Notes: generated from the letters alone by a model not told the origin. 64,000 bases of DNA from Caldimonas tepidiphila (GCF_003569765.1 NZ_QXMG01000004.1:95707-159706), one strand, 5' to 3'. Positions 34,594 through 47,092 are shown, counted from the stretch's first letter. Translations and numbers: made by a program.

Positions 34594-35925
34594 TCAGTCG
34601 CGCAGCGTCGCGGCGAGCCGCTCTGCGCAGCGGCGCGCCTGCCCGGCGTCGCGCGCCTCGACCATCACGCGCACCAGCGGCTCGGTGCCGGAGGGCCGGA
34701 TCAGCACGCGGCCCTGGTTGCCGAGTTCGGCGACCACGGCCTCCTGCTCGGCTGCCAGGCGCGGGTTGTCGCGCCAGTTCTGGCCCGGCTGCAGGCGCAC
34801 GTTGACCAGCACCTGCGGGAACAGCGTCACGTCCTCGAGCAGCTCGGCCAGCGTGCGGCCCGAGCGGATCACCGCCTGCAGCGCCTGCAGCGCGCTGACG
34901 ATGCCGTCGCCGGTGGTGTGGCGGTCGAGCACCAGCAGGTGGCCCGAGCCCTCGCCGCCGAGCTGCCAGCCGCGCGCGACCAGCTCCTCCAGCACGTAGC
35001 GGTCGCCCACCTTCGCGCGCACCAGCTCGACGTCCCGCGCCTTGAGCGCGAGCTCCACCGCCATGTTCGTCATCAGCGTGCCGACTGCCCCGGGCACCCG
35101 CTCGCCCTGCGCGAGGCGGTCCACCGCCAGCACGTAGAGCAGCTCGTCGCCGTTGTAGAGCCGGCCGTCGCGGTCCACCAGCTGCAGCCGGTCGGCGTCG
35201 CCGTCGAGCGCGATGCCGTAGTCCGCCCCCTGCGCCCGCACCGCGTCGACCAGCGCCTGCGGGTGCGTGGCGCCGCAATCCTCGTTGATGTTCACGCCGT
35301 CAGGCGCGCAGCCGATCGCGTGCACCTCGGCGCCGAGCTCGTGGAAGACGTTGGGCGCGACCTGGTAGGCCGCACCGTGGGCGGCATCGATGACCACCTT
35401 CAGGCCCTTCAGCGACAGCTCGCCGCCGACGGTGCTCTTGCAGAACTCGATGTAGCGGCCCTGCGCGTCCTCGAGCCGGCGCGCCTTGCCCAGCGTCGCG
35501 GAGTCCGCCCACTGCGGCGGCTGCTCGAGCGCGGCCTCGACCGCCTCCTCCCACTCGTCGGGGAGCTTCTCGCCGCGGGCCGAGAAGAACTTGATGCCGT
35601 TGTCGCCGAAGGGGTTGTGCGAGGCGCTGATCACCACGCCGAGGTCGCGCCGCAGCGCGCGCGTCAGGTAGGCGACGCCCGGCGTCGGCAGCGGACCGCA
35701 CAGCAGCACGTCGACGCCCGCCGAGGCGAAGCCCGCCTCCAGCGCCGATTCGAGCATGTAGCCCGAGATGCGCGTGTCCTTGCCGATCAGTACCGTCGGC
35801 CTCGCCTCGCTGCGCTTGAGCACCCGGCCCACCGCGTGGCCGAGGCGCAGCATGAAGTCCGGGGTGATCGGCGCCTGGCCGACCGTGCCGCGAATGCCGT
35901 CCGTGCCGAAATACTGCCTGCCCAT
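34594..35925 (-). CDS. glmM: phosphoglucosamine mutase
   Basis: Converts glucosamine-6-phosphate to glucosamine-1-phosphate for UDP-GlcNAc and the cell wall. 443 residues from the ATG at 35925 ([17 protein letters not shown]). The phosphoserine loop [17 protein letters not shown] has S102; the metal loop is [13 protein letters not shown]; the sugar loop is [10 protein letters not shown]; the phosphate loop is [17 protein letters not shown] precedes the ATG. It follows folP by 10 bp, the common folP-glmM pair. Confidence 0.97.
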   Translation of the reverse strand: MGRQYFGTDGIRGTVGQAPITPDFMLRLGHAVGRVLKRSEARPTVLIGKDTRISGYMLESALEAGFASAGVDVLLCGPLPTPGVAYLTRALRRDLGVVISASHNPFGDNGIKFFSARGEKLPDEWEEAVEAALEQPPQWADSATLGKARRLEDAQGRYIEFCKSTVGGELSLKGLKVVIDAAHGAAYQVAPNVFHELGAEVHAIGCAPDGVNINEDCGATHPQALVDAVRAQGADYGIALDGDADRLQLVDRDGRLYNGDELLYVLAVDRLAQGERVPGAVGTLMTNMAVELALKARDVELVRAKVGDRYVLEELVARGWQLGGEGSGHLLVLDRHTTGDGIVSALQALQAVIRSGRTLAELLEDVTLFPQVLVNVRLQPGQNWRDNPRLAAEQEAVVAELGNQGRVLIRPSGTEPLVRVMVEARDAGQARRCAERLAATLRD

Positions 35926-35935
35926 CAACTACTCC

Positions 35936-36796
35936 TCAATGTCCTGGGGTTGCCGGGGATTGTCTCAGCCCCGGCAGGCCTGCCGCCCCCCACACTCGCA
36001 GGGCGTCGACGGTCATCGCGACATCGTGCACGCGCACGACGCGCGCGCCGTGCAGCACCGCGGCCAGTGCCGCCGCGACGCTGGCCGTCTGCCGCTCGTC
36101 CACCGGCCGCCCGGTGACCGCTCCCAGCGAGGACTTGCGCGACCAGCCGGCGAGCAGCGGATATCCCAGCCCGAGCAGCTCGCGCTGCCGGGCCAGCAGC
36201 TCGTAGTTGTGGGCCACCGTCTTGCCGAAGCCGATGCCCGGGTCCAGCACGATGCGGCTCGCCGTGACGCCCCGCGCCTGCAGGGCCCGGGCATGCTCCG
36301 AAAGGAAGGCCCCGACCTCTGCGACGACGTCCCCGTAGGCCGGAGACGCCTGCATCGAGCGCGGCTCGCCCTGCATGTGCATGAGGCAGACGCCGCAGCG
36401 CGGATGGGCCGCCACCGCGTCCACGGCACCCGGCGCCCGCAGCGCGAAGATGTCGTTGACGATGTCCGCGCCGAGCTCGAGCGCCGCGCGCATCACCTCC
36501 GGCTTGTAGGTATCGACCGAGACCGGCACGCCGAGCCGCACCGCCTCGCGCAGCACCGGCAGCACGCGCGCGAGTTCGTCATCCAGCGGCAGCGGCGGCG
36601 CGCCGGGCCGGCTCGATTCGCCGCCGATGTCCAGGATGTCGGCGCCCTCGCGCAGCAGTTGCTCGCAGTGCGCGAGCGCGCCGCGCGCATCGGCGTGCGT
36701 GCCGCCGTCGGAGAAGGAGTCGGGGGTGACGTTGACGATGCCCATCACCTTCGGCTGGCTCAGGTCGATCTCGAAGCGGGTGGTGGTCCAGTGCAT
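35936..36796 (-). CDS. folP: dihydropteroate synthase
   Basis: Joins p-aminobenzoate to 6-hydroxymethyl-dihydropterin diphosphate in folate synthesis; the target of sulfonamides. 286 residues from the ATG at 36796 (MHWTTTRFEIDLSQPKVMGI). The signature VMGIVNVTPDSFSDGG contains the diphosphate loop; other motifs are DIGGESSRPGAPPLPLDDEL, VPVSVDTYKPEV, GADIVNDIFAL, LMHMQGEPRSMQ and the GWSRKSSLGAVTGRP loop. An in-frame ATG 13 codons upstream is possible but less family-like. Cotranscribed with glmM. Confidence 0.96.
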   Translation of the reverse strand: MHWTTTRFEIDLSQPKVMGIVNVTPDSFSDGGTHADARGALAHCEQLLREGADILDIGGESSRPGAPPLPLDDELARVLPVLREAVRLGVPVSVDTYKPEVMRAALELGADIVNDIFALRAPGAVDAVAAHPRCGVCLMHMQGEPRSMQASPAYGDVVAEVGAFLSEHARALQARGVTASRIVLDPGIGFGKTVAHNYELLARQRELLGLGYPLLAGWSRKSSLGAVTGRPVDERQTASVAAALAAVLHGARVVRVHDVAMTVDALRVWGAAGLPGLRQSPATPGH

Positions 36797-36846
36797 GCGG
36801 CGTGAGGCCTTCAGGAGTCGAGTGGGGGCCGTCACTGCGAGGGCCC

Positions 36847-36873
36847 AAAAGAAACGGGGCCGAAGCCCCGTTT
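36847..36873 (-). terminator. rho-independent terminator after ftsH
   Basis: On the minus strand AAACGGGGC, tetraloop TTCG, GCCCCGTTT (36873-36852), followed by CTTTT. A UUCG-type loop gives extra stability. It separates rlmE-ftsH from folP-glmM. Confidence 0.82.
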
Positions 36874-36898
36874 GCTGCCGTGCTTGACGCGCGCCGGA

Positions 36899-38803
36899 TC
36901 AGGCGGCCGCGGGCGCACCGTCGGTGTTGACCGGCGGCGGGTTGCCGCTGCCGCCCTTGGTGTTGCCGGGCGTCCAGTCCTTGGGCGGGCGCGGCGGGCG
37001 GCCGGACATGATGTCGTCGATCTGCTCGGCGTCGATAGTTTCCCACTCCATCAGCGCCTTGGCCATCGCGTGCATCTTGTCCTTGTTCTCCTCGATGTGC
37101 CGGCGGGCGATCGCGTACTGCTCGTCGATGATCTTGCGGATCTGGGCGTCGACCTTCTGCATCGTCTGCTCGGACACGTTGACCTGCTTCGTGACCGTGC
37201 GGCCGAGGAAGACCTCGCCCTCGTTCTCGGCGTAGACCATCGGGCCGAGCTCGTCCGTCATGCCGTAGCGCGTGACCATGTCGCGGGCGATCTGGGTCGC
37301 GCGCTCGAAGTCGTTGCTCGCGCCGGTGGTCATCTGGTTCATGAACACCTCTTCCGCGATGCGCCCGCCGAACAGCACCGAGATCGTCGACAGCATGCGC
37401 TCCTTGTCCATGCTGTAGCGGTCGTTCTCGGGCAGCTGCATCGTCACGCCGAGCGCACGGCCGCGCGGGATCACCGTCACCTTGTGGACCGGGTCGGTCT
37501 TGGGCATCAGGCGCGCGACCAGCGCATGGCCTGCCTCGTGGTAGGCGGTGTTGCGGCGCTCCTCCTCCGGCATGACCATGGACTTGCGCTCGGGGCCCAT
37601 CATGATCTTGTCCTTGGCGCGCTCGAAGTCGACCATCTCCACCACGCGGCCGTTGCGGCGTGCGGCGAACAGCGCAGCCTCGTTGACCAGGTTGGCGAGA
37701 TCGGCGCCCGAGAAGCCCGGCGTGCCGCGCGCGAGGATGTCGGCGCGGATGTCCTGGCCGATCGGCACCTTGCGCATGTGCACGTTGAGGATCTGCTCGC
37801 GGCCGCGCACGTCGGGCAGCGTCACGTAGACCTGGCGGTCGAAACGGCCCGGGCGCAGCAGCGCCGGGTCGAGGATATCGGGCCGGTTGGTCGCCGCCAT
37901 CACGATCACGCCGAGGTTGGTCTCGAAGCCGTCCATCTCGACCAGCATCTGGTTGAGGGTCTGCTCGCGCTCGTCGTTGCCGCCGCCGAGGCCCGCGCCG
38001 CGGTGACGACCGACCGCGTCGATCTCGTCGATGAAGATGATGCAGGGCGCGCTCTTCTTGGCCTGCTCGAACATGTCGCGCACCCGCGCCGCGCCGACGC
38101 CGACGAACATCTCGACAAAGTCGGAACCGGAGATGCTGAAGAACGGCACCTTGGCCTCACCGGCGATCGCCTTCGCGAGCAGCGTCTTGCCGGTGCCCGG
38201 AGGGCCGACCAGCAGCACGCCACGCGGGATGCGGCCGCCGAGCTTCTGGAACTTCTGCGGGTCCTTCAGGAAGTCGACCAGCTCCTTCACCTCCTCCTTG
38301 GCCTCGTCGCAGCCGGCGACGTCCGAGAACGTGGTGCTGTTGTTGGCCTCGTCGAGCATGCGAGCCTTCGACTTGCCGAAGCTGAACGCGCCGCCCTTGC
38401 CGCCGCCCTGCATCTGTCGCATGAAGTAGATCCAGACGCCGATCAGCAGCAGCATCGGACCCCAGGAGATCAGGATGCTCATCAGCAGCGAGGGCTCCTC
38501 GCGCGGCTTGACGTCGAACTTGACGCCGTTGTTGATCAGGTCGCCCACCAAGCCGCGATCGAGATAGGTCGCGGTGGTGCGGATGCGGCGGTCGTCCTGC
38601 GTGATGGCAATGATGTCGGTGCCGCCGTTGCCTTCCTGCAGCGTGACGTTCTTGATGCGGTTGTTGCGAACTTCCTCCAGGAAGTCGGAATAGCCGATCT
38701 GGCCGGCCGCCGTGGCGCTGCGGTCGAACTGCTTGAAGACGGTGAAGAGCACGAGGGCTATCACCAACCACACAGCCACTTTGGAGAACCACTGATTGTT
38801 CAC
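36899..38803 (-). CDS. ftsH: ATP-dependent zinc metalloprotease FtsH
   Basis: Membrane-anchored AAA+ protease that degrades regulators and damaged membrane proteins. 634 residues. Two membrane helices (about 9-24 and 105-125) bracket a periplasmic domain. Walker A GPPGTGKT (about 200-207), Walker [16 protein letters not shown], the [23 protein letters not shown], and the zinc site HEAGHA (about H422). The C-terminal tail is Gly/Pro/Asn-rich. Downstream of rlmE with a 139-bp gap that holds a near-consensus heat-shock promoter. Confidence 0.98.
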   Translation of the reverse strand: MNNQWFSKVAVWLVIALVLFTVFKQFDRSATAAGQIGYSDFLEEVRNNRIKNVTLQEGNGGTDIIAITQDDRRIRTTATYLDRGLVGDLINNGVKFDVKPREEPSLLMSILISWGPMLLLIGVWIYFMRQMQGGGKGGAFSFGKSKARMLDEANNSTTFSDVAGCDEAKEEVKELVDFLKDPQKFQKLGGRIPRGVLLVGPPGTGKTLLAKAIAGEAKVPFFSISGSDFVEMFVGVGAARVRDMFEQAKKSAPCIIFIDEIDAVGRHRGAGLGGGNDEREQTLNQMLVEMDGFETNLGVIVMAATNRPDILDPALLRPGRFDRQVYVTLPDVRGREQILNVHMRKVPIGQDIRADILARGTPGFSGADLANLVNEAALFAARRNGRVVEMVDFERAKDKIMMGPERKSMVMPEEERRNTAYHEAGHALVARLMPKTDPVHKVTVIPRGRALGVTMQLPENDRYSMDKERMLSTISVLFGGRIAEEVFMNQMTTGASNDFERATQIARDMVTRYGMTDELGPMVYAENEGEVFLGRTVTKQVNVSEQTMQKVDAQIRKIIDEQYAIARRHIEENKDKMHAMAKALMEWETIDAEQIDDIMSGRPPRPPKDWTPGNTKGGSGNPPPVNTDGAPAAA

Positions 38804-38850
38804 CTCGGCTCCTTTTGAGTCCTAGAAAAAGTATTGCCTGAATGACCGGC

Positions 38851-38878
38851 AGATGGGGGCAATTTTAGTTCAGTCAAG
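38851..38878 (-). promoter_or_regulatory. sigma32 (heat-shock) promoter of ftsH
   Basis: On the minus strand CTTGACT (38878-38872), 13-nt spacer, CCCCATCT (38858-38851). The E. coli RpoH consensus is CTTGAAA, 11-16 nt, CCCCATNT, so the -10 is a full match and the -35 differs at two positions. Start of transcription would be near 38843, 40 nt before the ATG. ftsH is a heat-shock gene in E. coli. Confidence 0.78.
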
Positions 38879-38942
38879 AGCAGGGAGCCGACGGCCTTCC
38901 CCACGCTTGAATCAATGGAATTGATAGTTGTCAAGACTCTTT

Positions 38943-39653
38943 TCAAGCAGTACCTTTCGTGCTTGCTGGCACTTCTCGTGCCTGGGTCTTGAGACCCATG
39001 CCGATCAGGAAGGTTTCAGCGGATTTGTCGCGCGAGGCCTTCGGCTTGAGCGGCTTGACGACACGGAAGTGGTCCTTGAACAGCTTAACGAGTTGGCTGT
39101 AGCCGCTGCCGTGGAAGACCTTGCAGACCAGCGCGCCCTGGGGTTTCAGGTGCGCCTGAGAGAACTCGACGGCCAGCTCGACCAGGTGCGTGATGCGCGC
39201 CGCGTCGGAGCTCTCGATGCCCGACAGGTTGGGCGCCATGTCGGACACCACCACGTCGACAGGGCGTCCCGCCAGCGCCGCCTCGAGCTCGCGCAGCACC
39301 GCCTCCTCGCGGAAGTCCCCCTGGAGGAAGGTGACGCCCTCGATCGGCTCGAAGTCCAGCAGGTCGAGCGCGATGATCGTGCCGTTGAGCTCGCCGACCG
39401 CCGCGCCGCCGCTGCCGGCCTCCTTGGGCGCGAACTTGCGCCGCAGGTACTGGCTCCACGCGCCTGGGGCGGCGCCGAGGTCCACCACGACCTGCCCCGG
39501 CCTGATCAGCTTGAGCTCCTCGTCGATCTCCTTGAGCTTGTACGCGGCACGGGCCCGGTAGCCCTCCTTCTGCGCCAGCTTGACGTAGGGATCGGTGAGG
39601 TGGTCATTGAGCCAAGCCTTGTTGACCTTCTTGCTCTTGGTCTTGATTTTCAT
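38943..39653 (-). CDS. rlmE: 23S rRNA 2'-O-ribose U2552 methyltransferase
   Basis: Methylates U2552 in the ribosomal A loop (FtsJ/RrmJ). 236 residues. N-terminal [20 protein letters not shown] and [18 protein letters not shown] motif [15 protein letters not shown]; catalytic K-D-K-E elements in [18 protein letters not shown] and LVCKVFHG. About 25 residues longer than E. coli, including a Gly/Ala insert ([15 protein letters not shown]) and a basic tail. Followed by ftsH; divergent from yhbY across only 20 bp. Confidence 0.96.
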   Translation of the reverse strand: MKIKTKSKKVNKAWLNDHLTDPYVKLAQKEGYRARAAYKLKEIDEELKLIRPGQVVVDLGAAPGAWSQYLRRKFAPKEAGSGGAAVGELNGTIIALDLLDFEPIEGVTFLQGDFREEAVLRELEAALAGRPVDVVVSDMAPNLSGIESSDAARITHLVELAVEFSQAHLKPQGALVCKVFHGSGYSQLVKLFKDHFRVVKPLKPKASRDKSAETFLIGMGLKTQAREVPASTKGTA

Positions 39654-39661
39654 GAAGCAAC

Positions 39662-39669
39662 GATAATAA
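39662..39669. promoter_or_regulatory. shared AT-rich -10 element between rlmE and yhbY
   Basis: The 20-bp gap holds GATAATAA. On the plus strand GATAAT (39662-39667) is 6 nt from the yhbY ATG at 39674; on the minus strand TATTAT (39669-39664) is 10 nt from the rlmE ATG at 39653. Either message would be leaderless or nearly so. No convincing -35 boxes are seen. Confidence 0.35.
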
Positions 39670-39673
39670 GCGG

Positions 39674-40153
39674 ATGCCAGCCATCCAATTGACTCCTGCC
39701 CAGCGCAAGGAGAAGCGTGCCGACGCGCACCATCTCGATCCGGTCGTCCTGATCGGCGGCGAGGGCCTGACCCCCGCCGTCCTCAAGGAGATCGACACCG
39801 CACTGAACGCCCACGGCCTGATCAAGGTCCGCGTCTTCTCCGACGACCGCGCCGCGCGCGAGGAACTGCTCGCGCAGCTCAGCGACCAGCTCGATGCGGC
39901 CCCGATCCAGCACATCGGCAAGCTGCTGGTGCTGTGGCGCCCCCAGCCCGAGAAGGAGAAGTCCGAGCGCGACGACCGCAAGCCCGGCCCGAAGATCGTG
40001 AAGATCGTGAAGCACTCGAAGCGCGGCGGCCAGCGCCCCGAGATTCGCAAGGTCACCGTGCTGGGCAACCAGCGCGTCACGCCGGGCGGCCAGATCAAGC
40101 GCGCCCGCACCCACCAGTCCAGCGTGAAGAAGAAGCAGGGCGACGCGAGCTGA
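39674..40153 (+). CDS. yhbY: YhbY-type CRM-domain RNA-binding protein
   Basis: 159 residues. The CRM domain covers residues 3-95: [39 protein letters not shown] and HGLIKVRVF, with the family GxxG loop as GGEG. E. coli YhbY is 97 residues and associates with pre-50S ribosomes. Here a basic extension of about 60 residues ([35 protein letters not shown]) is added. No Shine-Dalgarno sequence is seen before the ATG. Confidence 0.92.
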   Translation: MPAIQLTPAQRKEKRADAHHLDPVVLIGGEGLTPAVLKEIDTALNAHGLIKVRVFSDDRAAREELLAQLSDQLDAAPIQHIGKLLVLWRPQPEKEKSERDDRKPGPKIVKIVKHSKRGGQRPEIRKVTVLGNQRVTPGGQIKRARTHQSSVKKKQGDAS

Positions 40154-40185
40154 GCTGAAGAGGCGCCCTCCGCCCTCCTCGTTCT

Positions 40186-40215
40186 CCGGCCCGCGATGCG
40201 CGGGCCGGTTCGTTT
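40186..40215. terminator. bidirectional terminator between yhbY and the DUF4149 gene
   Basis: CCGGCCCGC at 40186-40194, loop GATGC, GCGGGCCGG at 40200-40208, then TTCGTTT. It lies between convergent genes. The T-tract on the plus strand is broken by CG. Confidence 0.65.
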
Positions 40216-40239
40216 CCTGCCTACGCGAGCCGCCCTGTC

Positions 40240-40686
40240 TCAGCGTGCCCCCGACGGCGCTGCCCGCCAGGCCAGCGCCAGCACCAGCGCCCCCTTCAGC
40301 ACGAAGAGCGCACTCGAGATGCCGTGCAGTTGCCCGAAGGACAAGGCGCCCTGCCCTTGCCGCGCCTGCTCCATCATCGGCTGCAGCGCGAAGTAGCCGG
40401 CTACGGTGCAGAACAGCGCGCCGAGCACCAGCAGCATCTCGCGGCTGAAGCGCGAGCCCGCCGCTCCCGCCTCCGCCGCCCGGCCCGCCAACTGCCGCTC
40501 GATCAGCAGCAGCAGCACACCCGCGGCGAGCCCCGCGTAGGCCTCGATCATGAAGTAGCGGCCCGCGACGCGGCCGGCATCGGAGCGCTCGAGCAGCGCG
40601 AACAGCGCTGGCGCGGCGACCGCGCCGAGCGTGAGGATCAGCCCGGCCCACAGGCCGGCGAGCAGGCAGCGCAGTCGCAGCAGCAT
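40240..40686 (-). CDS. DUF4149 family membrane protein
   Basis: 148 residues with four predicted membrane helices (about 5-30, 48-65, 83-102, 124-142). The start LRCLLAGLWAGLILTLGAVA and VAAPALFALLERSDAGRVAG, with later GALFCTVAGYFALQPMMEQ, match DUF4149 (TMEM205-like) proteins that sit next to greA or yhbY in many betaproteobacteria. Function unknown. It follows greA by 14 bp and is probably cotranscribed. Confidence 0.85.
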   Translation of the reverse strand: MLLRLRCLLAGLWAGLILTLGAVAAPALFALLERSDAGRVAGRYFMIEAYAGLAAGVLLLLIERQLAGRAAEAGAAGSRFSREMLLVLGALFCTVAGYFALQPMMEQARQGQGALSFGQLHGISSALFVLKGALVLALAWRAAPSGAR

Positions 40687-40700
40687 CGGCGCCCCCGGCT

Positions 40701-41177
40701 TCAGATGTAGCGGACCTCGACGATCTCGTAGTGCTTGACGCCGCCCGGTGCGCGCACCTCGGCCACGTCGCCAGCCTCCTTGCCGATCAGCGCGCGCGCG
40801 ATCGGCGAGCTCACCGAGATCAGGCCCTGCTTCAGGTCGGCCTCGTCGTCGCCGACGATCTGGTAGGTGACCTGCTCGCCGCTGTCCTCCTCCTCCAGGT
40901 CGACGGTGGCGCCGAACACCACGCGGCCGCCCGCGTCGAGCGCGGACGGGTCGATGATCTGCGCGGCGGCGAGCTTGCCCTCGACCTCGAGGATGCGGCC
41001 CTCGATGAAGCCCTGCTTGTCCTTGGCCGCGTCGTACTCGGCGTTCTCCGACAGGTCGCCCTGAGCGCGCGCCTCGGCGATCGCGTTGATCACGGCCGGA
41101 CGCTCGACCGTCTTCAGGCGGTGCAGCTCCGCGCGCAGCTTCTCGGCGCCGCGCTTGGTCAGGGGAATGGTGGCCAT
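40701..41177 (-). CDS. greA: transcription elongation factor GreA
   Basis: 158 residues from the ATG at 41177 ([20 protein letters not shown]). The N-terminal coiled coil carries the catalytic tip acids in [20 protein letters not shown]; the C-terminal FKBP-like domain ends in [20 protein letters not shown]. It stimulates RNA cleavage by backtracked RNA polymerase. GGAG about 9 nt upstream supports the start; the frame extension to 41216 runs into the terminator stem. Confidence 0.97.
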   Translation of the reverse strand: MATIPLTKRGAEKLRAELHRLKTVERPAVINAIAEARAQGDLSENAEYDAAKDKQGFIEGRILEVEGKLAAAQIIDPSALDAGGRVVFGATVDLEEEDSGEQVTYQIVGDDEADLKQGLISVSSPIARALIGKEAGDVAEVRAPGGVKHYEIVEVRYI

Positions 41178-41196
41178 GTGTTTTTTCTCCGACAGC

Positions 41197-41244
41197 AAAA
41201 AATCAGCCGCCGCCACTCTCCTTCTCAGGAGGGCCGGCGGCGGC
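41197..41244 (-). terminator. rho-independent terminator between carB and greA
   Basis: On the minus strand GCCGCCGCC (41244-41236) pairs with GGCGGCGGC (41214-41206), with a smaller CTCCT/AGGAG stem inside, and is followed by TGATTTTTT (to 41197). It ends the carAB message; greA must have its own promoter or depend on read-through. Confidence 0.8.
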
Positions 41245-41272
41245 CGATCGATGTCACTCTAGGTGACTTAGT

Positions 41273-44519
<3,247 letters not shown>

Positions 44520-44527
<8 letters not shown>

Positions 44528-45692
44528 TGCGGGTCTCCATCAGCGCGACGAAACGGTCGAACAAATAGGCGATGTCATGGGGTCCGGGCGAGGCTTCCGG
44601 GTGGCCCTGGAAGCAGAACGCGGGCTTGTCAGTGCGGGCCAGGCCCTGCAGCGTGCCGTCGAACAGGCTGACATGGGTCGGACGCAGGTTGGCCGGCAGG
44701 CTCTTCTCGTCCACGGCGAAGCCGTGGTTCTGGCTGGTGATGCTGACGCGGCCGTTGTCGAGGTCCTTGACCGGATGGTTCGCGCCGTGGTGGCCGAACT
44801 TCATCTTGAAGGTCTTGGCACCCGAGGCGAGCGCCATCAGCTGGTGCCCCAGGCAGATGCCGAAGGTCGGGATGCCAGTCTCGATCAGCTCGCGCGAGGC
44901 GGCGATGGCGTAGTCGCAGGGCTCCGGGTCGCCGGGGCCGTTGGACAGGAAGATGCCGTCGGGCTTGTACTTCAGCACTTCCGCGGCGGGCGTCTGCGCC
45001 GGCACCACGGTGATGCGGCAGCCGCGCTCGGCCAGCATGCGCAGGATGTTGAACTTCACGCCGTAGTCGTAGGCGACGACGTGGAAGCGCGGCTGGTCCA
45101 GGCGACCGTAGCCGGTGCGGCCCTCGGCGCCGGCGAGCTTCCACTCGGTCTCGGTCCACTCGTAGGGCTCGCGCACGCTCACGACCTTGGCGAGGTCCAG
45201 CCCCGCCATGCTCGGCGCGCCCTTGGCCTGGGCGACGGCTTCCTCGACGATCTGCTGCGTGACGGACTCGCCGGCGGGCAGCGCGACGATGCAGCCGTTC
45301 TGCGCGCCGCGGTCGCGCAGGATGCGCGTGAGCTTGCGGGTGTCGATGTCGGCGATCGCCACGGTGCCCTCGTCGCGCAGGTACTGCGGCAACGTGCGGG
45401 TCATGCGGAAGTTCGACTCGAGGACCGGCAGGTCCTTGATGATCAGGCCGGCGGCATGGACTTTCGTGGCTTCCACGTCCTCTTCGTTGACACCGTAGTT
45501 GCCGATGTGCGGATACGTCAGCGTGACGATCTGCCGGCAGTAGCTGGGGTCGGTGAGGATTTCCTGGTAGCCGGTGAGGGCGGTGTTGAACACCACCTCA
45601 CCCACCGTGTGACCGGCTGCGCCGATCGAGGTGCCGAGAAAGACCGTGCCGTCTGCGAGTGCAAGAAGAGCTTGAGGCAGTTGCGGCAGCAC
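44520..45692 (-). CDS. carA: carbamoyl-phosphate synthase small subunit
   Basis: Glutaminase subunit, 390 residues. N-terminal CPSase domain ([37 protein letters not shown]) and class I amidotransferase domain with nucleophile Cys in [14 protein letters not shown] and catalytic His/Glu in [12 protein letters not shown]. Length matches the family (about 380). First gene of carAB. A -10 hexamer is found about 105 bp upstream. Confidence 0.98.
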
Positions 45693-45796
45693 GGGGGATC
45701 TCCGGGTAGGTGCGCGCCCAGCTCTGCTCGACGAGCCGAGTCCGGAGGAAACGGGGGGAGTTTCGCTAGGCGGGATGATTGCGGGTAAACCCGTCG

Positions 45797-45802
45797 ATTA
45801 TA
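45797..45802 (-). promoter_or_regulatory. -10 hexamer of carAB
   Basis: Exact TATAAT on the minus strand at 45802-45797, about 105 bp before the carA ATG, giving a leader near 98 nt. No good -35 at the standard distance. The leader could hold pyrimidine or arginine control but I see no recognisable attenuator. Confidence 0.45.
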
Positions 45803-45861
45803 GCCTGCCCAATGCCCTTGAGTGGTGCGGGCCTTCGGTACCTCAGCGATAGAGGCGGCGA

Positions 45862-45890
45862 TTGAGAAGCCGCCCGAGGCCCCTCAGAAT
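45862..45890 (+). promoter_or_regulatory. promoter of the bacterioferritin gene
   Basis: TTGAGA at 45862-45867, a 17-nt spacer and CAGAAT at 45885-45890. The start of transcription would be near 45897, 26 nt before the ATG, leaving room for the CGAAAGGA ribosome site. Confidence 0.6.
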
Positions 45891-45922
45891 GCGAACTCCT
45901 CCCTATCGAAAGGAACCAGGCG

Positions 45923-46399
45923 ATGAAAGGCGACCCCCAGGTCATTGCGCACCTGAACGCACAGCTGAAGAACGAACTGACCGCCACCAACCAGTACTTC
46001 CTGCACTACCGGATGCTCAAGCACTGGGGCCTGGACAAGCTGGCCAAGAAGGAATACGAGGAATCGATCGGCGAGATGAAGCACGCCGACAAGCTGATGG
46101 AGCGCATCTTCACGCTCGACGGCCTGCCCAACCTGCAGGACCTCGGCAAGCTGCTGATCGGCGAGGACGTGCCCGAGATCCTGCGGGCCGACCTGCAGCT
46201 CGAGTCCGCCGCGCAGGGCACGATCAAGGACGGCATCGCCTACTGCGAGTCGGTGCGCGACTACGTCTCGCGCGACCTGCTGGAGGACATCCTCGAGGAC
46301 ACCGAGGAGCACATCGACTTCCTCGAGACCCAGCTCGACCTGATCGACAAGGTGGGCCTGCAGAACTACCTGCAGTCGCAGATGGGCGACGCGTCCTGA
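45923..46399 (+). CDS. bfr: bacterioferritin
   Basis: 158-residue subunit of the 24-mer iron-storage shell. Haem ligand Met52 is present ([10 protein letters not shown]). Ferroxidase ligands E18, E51, H54, E94 and H130 are present by ungapped alignment with E. coli Bfr, but position 127 is Thr (EDTEEHID), where E. coli has Glu. The end [11 protein letters not shown] is family-typical. AAAGGA lies before the ATG. A terminator follows, then bfd, the ferredoxin that releases its iron. Identity is certain; ferroxidase competence is less so. Confidence 0.96.
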   Translation: MKGDPQVIAHLNAQLKNELTATNQYFLHYRMLKHWGLDKLAKKEYEESIGEMKHADKLMERIFTLDGLPNLQDLGKLLIGEDVPEILRADLQLESAAQGTIKDGIAYCESVRDYVSRDLLEDILEDTEEHIDFLETQLDLIDKVGLQNYLQSQMGDAS

Positions 46400-46422
46400 A
46401 GCCCGCCTTCCAGTCCCTCCCG

Positions 46423-46449
46423 GAGGCCGCGACAGCGGCCTCTTTTTTT
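46423..46449 (+). terminator. rho-independent terminator after bfr
   Basis: GAGGCCGC at 46423-46430, loop GACA, GCGGCCTC at 46435-46442, then seven T residues to 46449. Confidence 0.9.
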
Positions 46450-46568
46450 GCCCGCCTCCCCGCCGGATCGCGCTCGAGCAGCGACCGGGCACGCAACGAG
46501 CGCCGCCCCCCTCGGGTGCCGCCCGACATCGCCACAGACCCCTGCGCGATGCGGGTTAACGCGATGGA

Positions 46569-46592
46569 TTGCGAATCATTCTTATTTATACT
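46569..46592 (+). promoter_or_regulatory. Fur box overlapping the bfd promoter
   Basis: TTGCGAATCATTCTTATTTA starts at 46569 and contains the GAATcATTC core of Fur boxes. The -10 TATACT is at 46587-46592, directly behind it, so bound Fe-Fur would block RNA polymerase. This predicts that bfd-hemP is induced by iron starvation. About 11 of 19 positions match the E. coli 19-mer, but the form is common in Burkholderiales. Confidence 0.7.
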
Positions 46593-46618
46593 GGCGTTTC
46601 CTTGATGAGGGACCTGCC

Positions 46619-46831
46619 ATGATCATCTGCGTTTGCCGACGCGTGAGCGACCGCGACATCGAACATCACGCCCGCCAGGGCTGCACCAGCCTCGACGAGC
46701 TCCAGATGGAGACGGGCCTGGGCACCTGCTGCGGCCGCTGCACCGACTGCGCGACCGAAGTGCTCGCCCGCAGCCAGCGCACGGTGATGTGCCATCTGCA
46801 CGTCGAAGGCAAGGAAATGGCGCTCACGTGA
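46619..46831 (+). CDS. bfd: bacterioferritin-associated ferredoxin
   Basis: 70-residue [2Fe-2S] protein that reduces ferric iron in bacterioferritin and so mobilises it. Cluster ligands are in MIICVCRRVSD (C4, C6) and GTCCGRCTDCA; the arrangement CxC...CxxC is that of Bfd. Size fits (64-75). The ATG at 46619 is the family start; the frame extends upstream through the Fur box and is not coding there. It is followed by hemP with a 5-bp gap or overlap. Confidence 0.95.
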   Translation: MIICVCRRVSDRDIEHHARQGCTSLDELQMETGLGTCCGRCTDCATEVLARSQRTVMCHLHVEGKEMALT

Positions 46832-46836
46832 ACCCC

Positions 46837-47073
46837 ATGACGCCGACGACGCCCCTCGATTCCCTGCCCCCGGCGCCGCTGCACGGCACGTCCCTGCCGC
46901 CGGACGAGGGGGAGGCCTGCGGCGCCGGGTACACGACGCCTGCGCCGGCCGGCGACGCGATCCTCTCCAGCGCGCAGCTGCTGCGGGGGCGCAAGCTCGT
47001 GCAGATCGAGCACAACGGTGCCGTCTACATGCTGCGCACCACCAAGCTCGGCAAGCTGATCCTCACCAAGTAG
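46837..47073 (+). CDS. hemP: hemin uptake protein HemP
   Basis: 78 residues from the ATG at 46837. The C-terminal half is diagnostic: SSAQLLRGRKLVQIEHNGAV followed by YMLRTTKLGKLILTK. HemP/HmuP proteins are small and promote expression of haem-uptake genes in Burkholderia and Bradyrhizobium relatives. The N-terminal 40 residues are Pro/Gly-rich and variable. A GTG at 46828, overlapping the bfd stop, is an alternative start. Expected to be in the same Fur-controlled message as bfd. Confidence 0.88.
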   Translation: MTPTTPLDSLPPAPLHGTSLPPDEGEACGAGYTTPAPAGDAILSSAQLLRGRKLVQIEHNGAVYMLRTTKLGKLILTK

Positions 47074-47092
47074 GCATTCCTGTCATCGTGGG

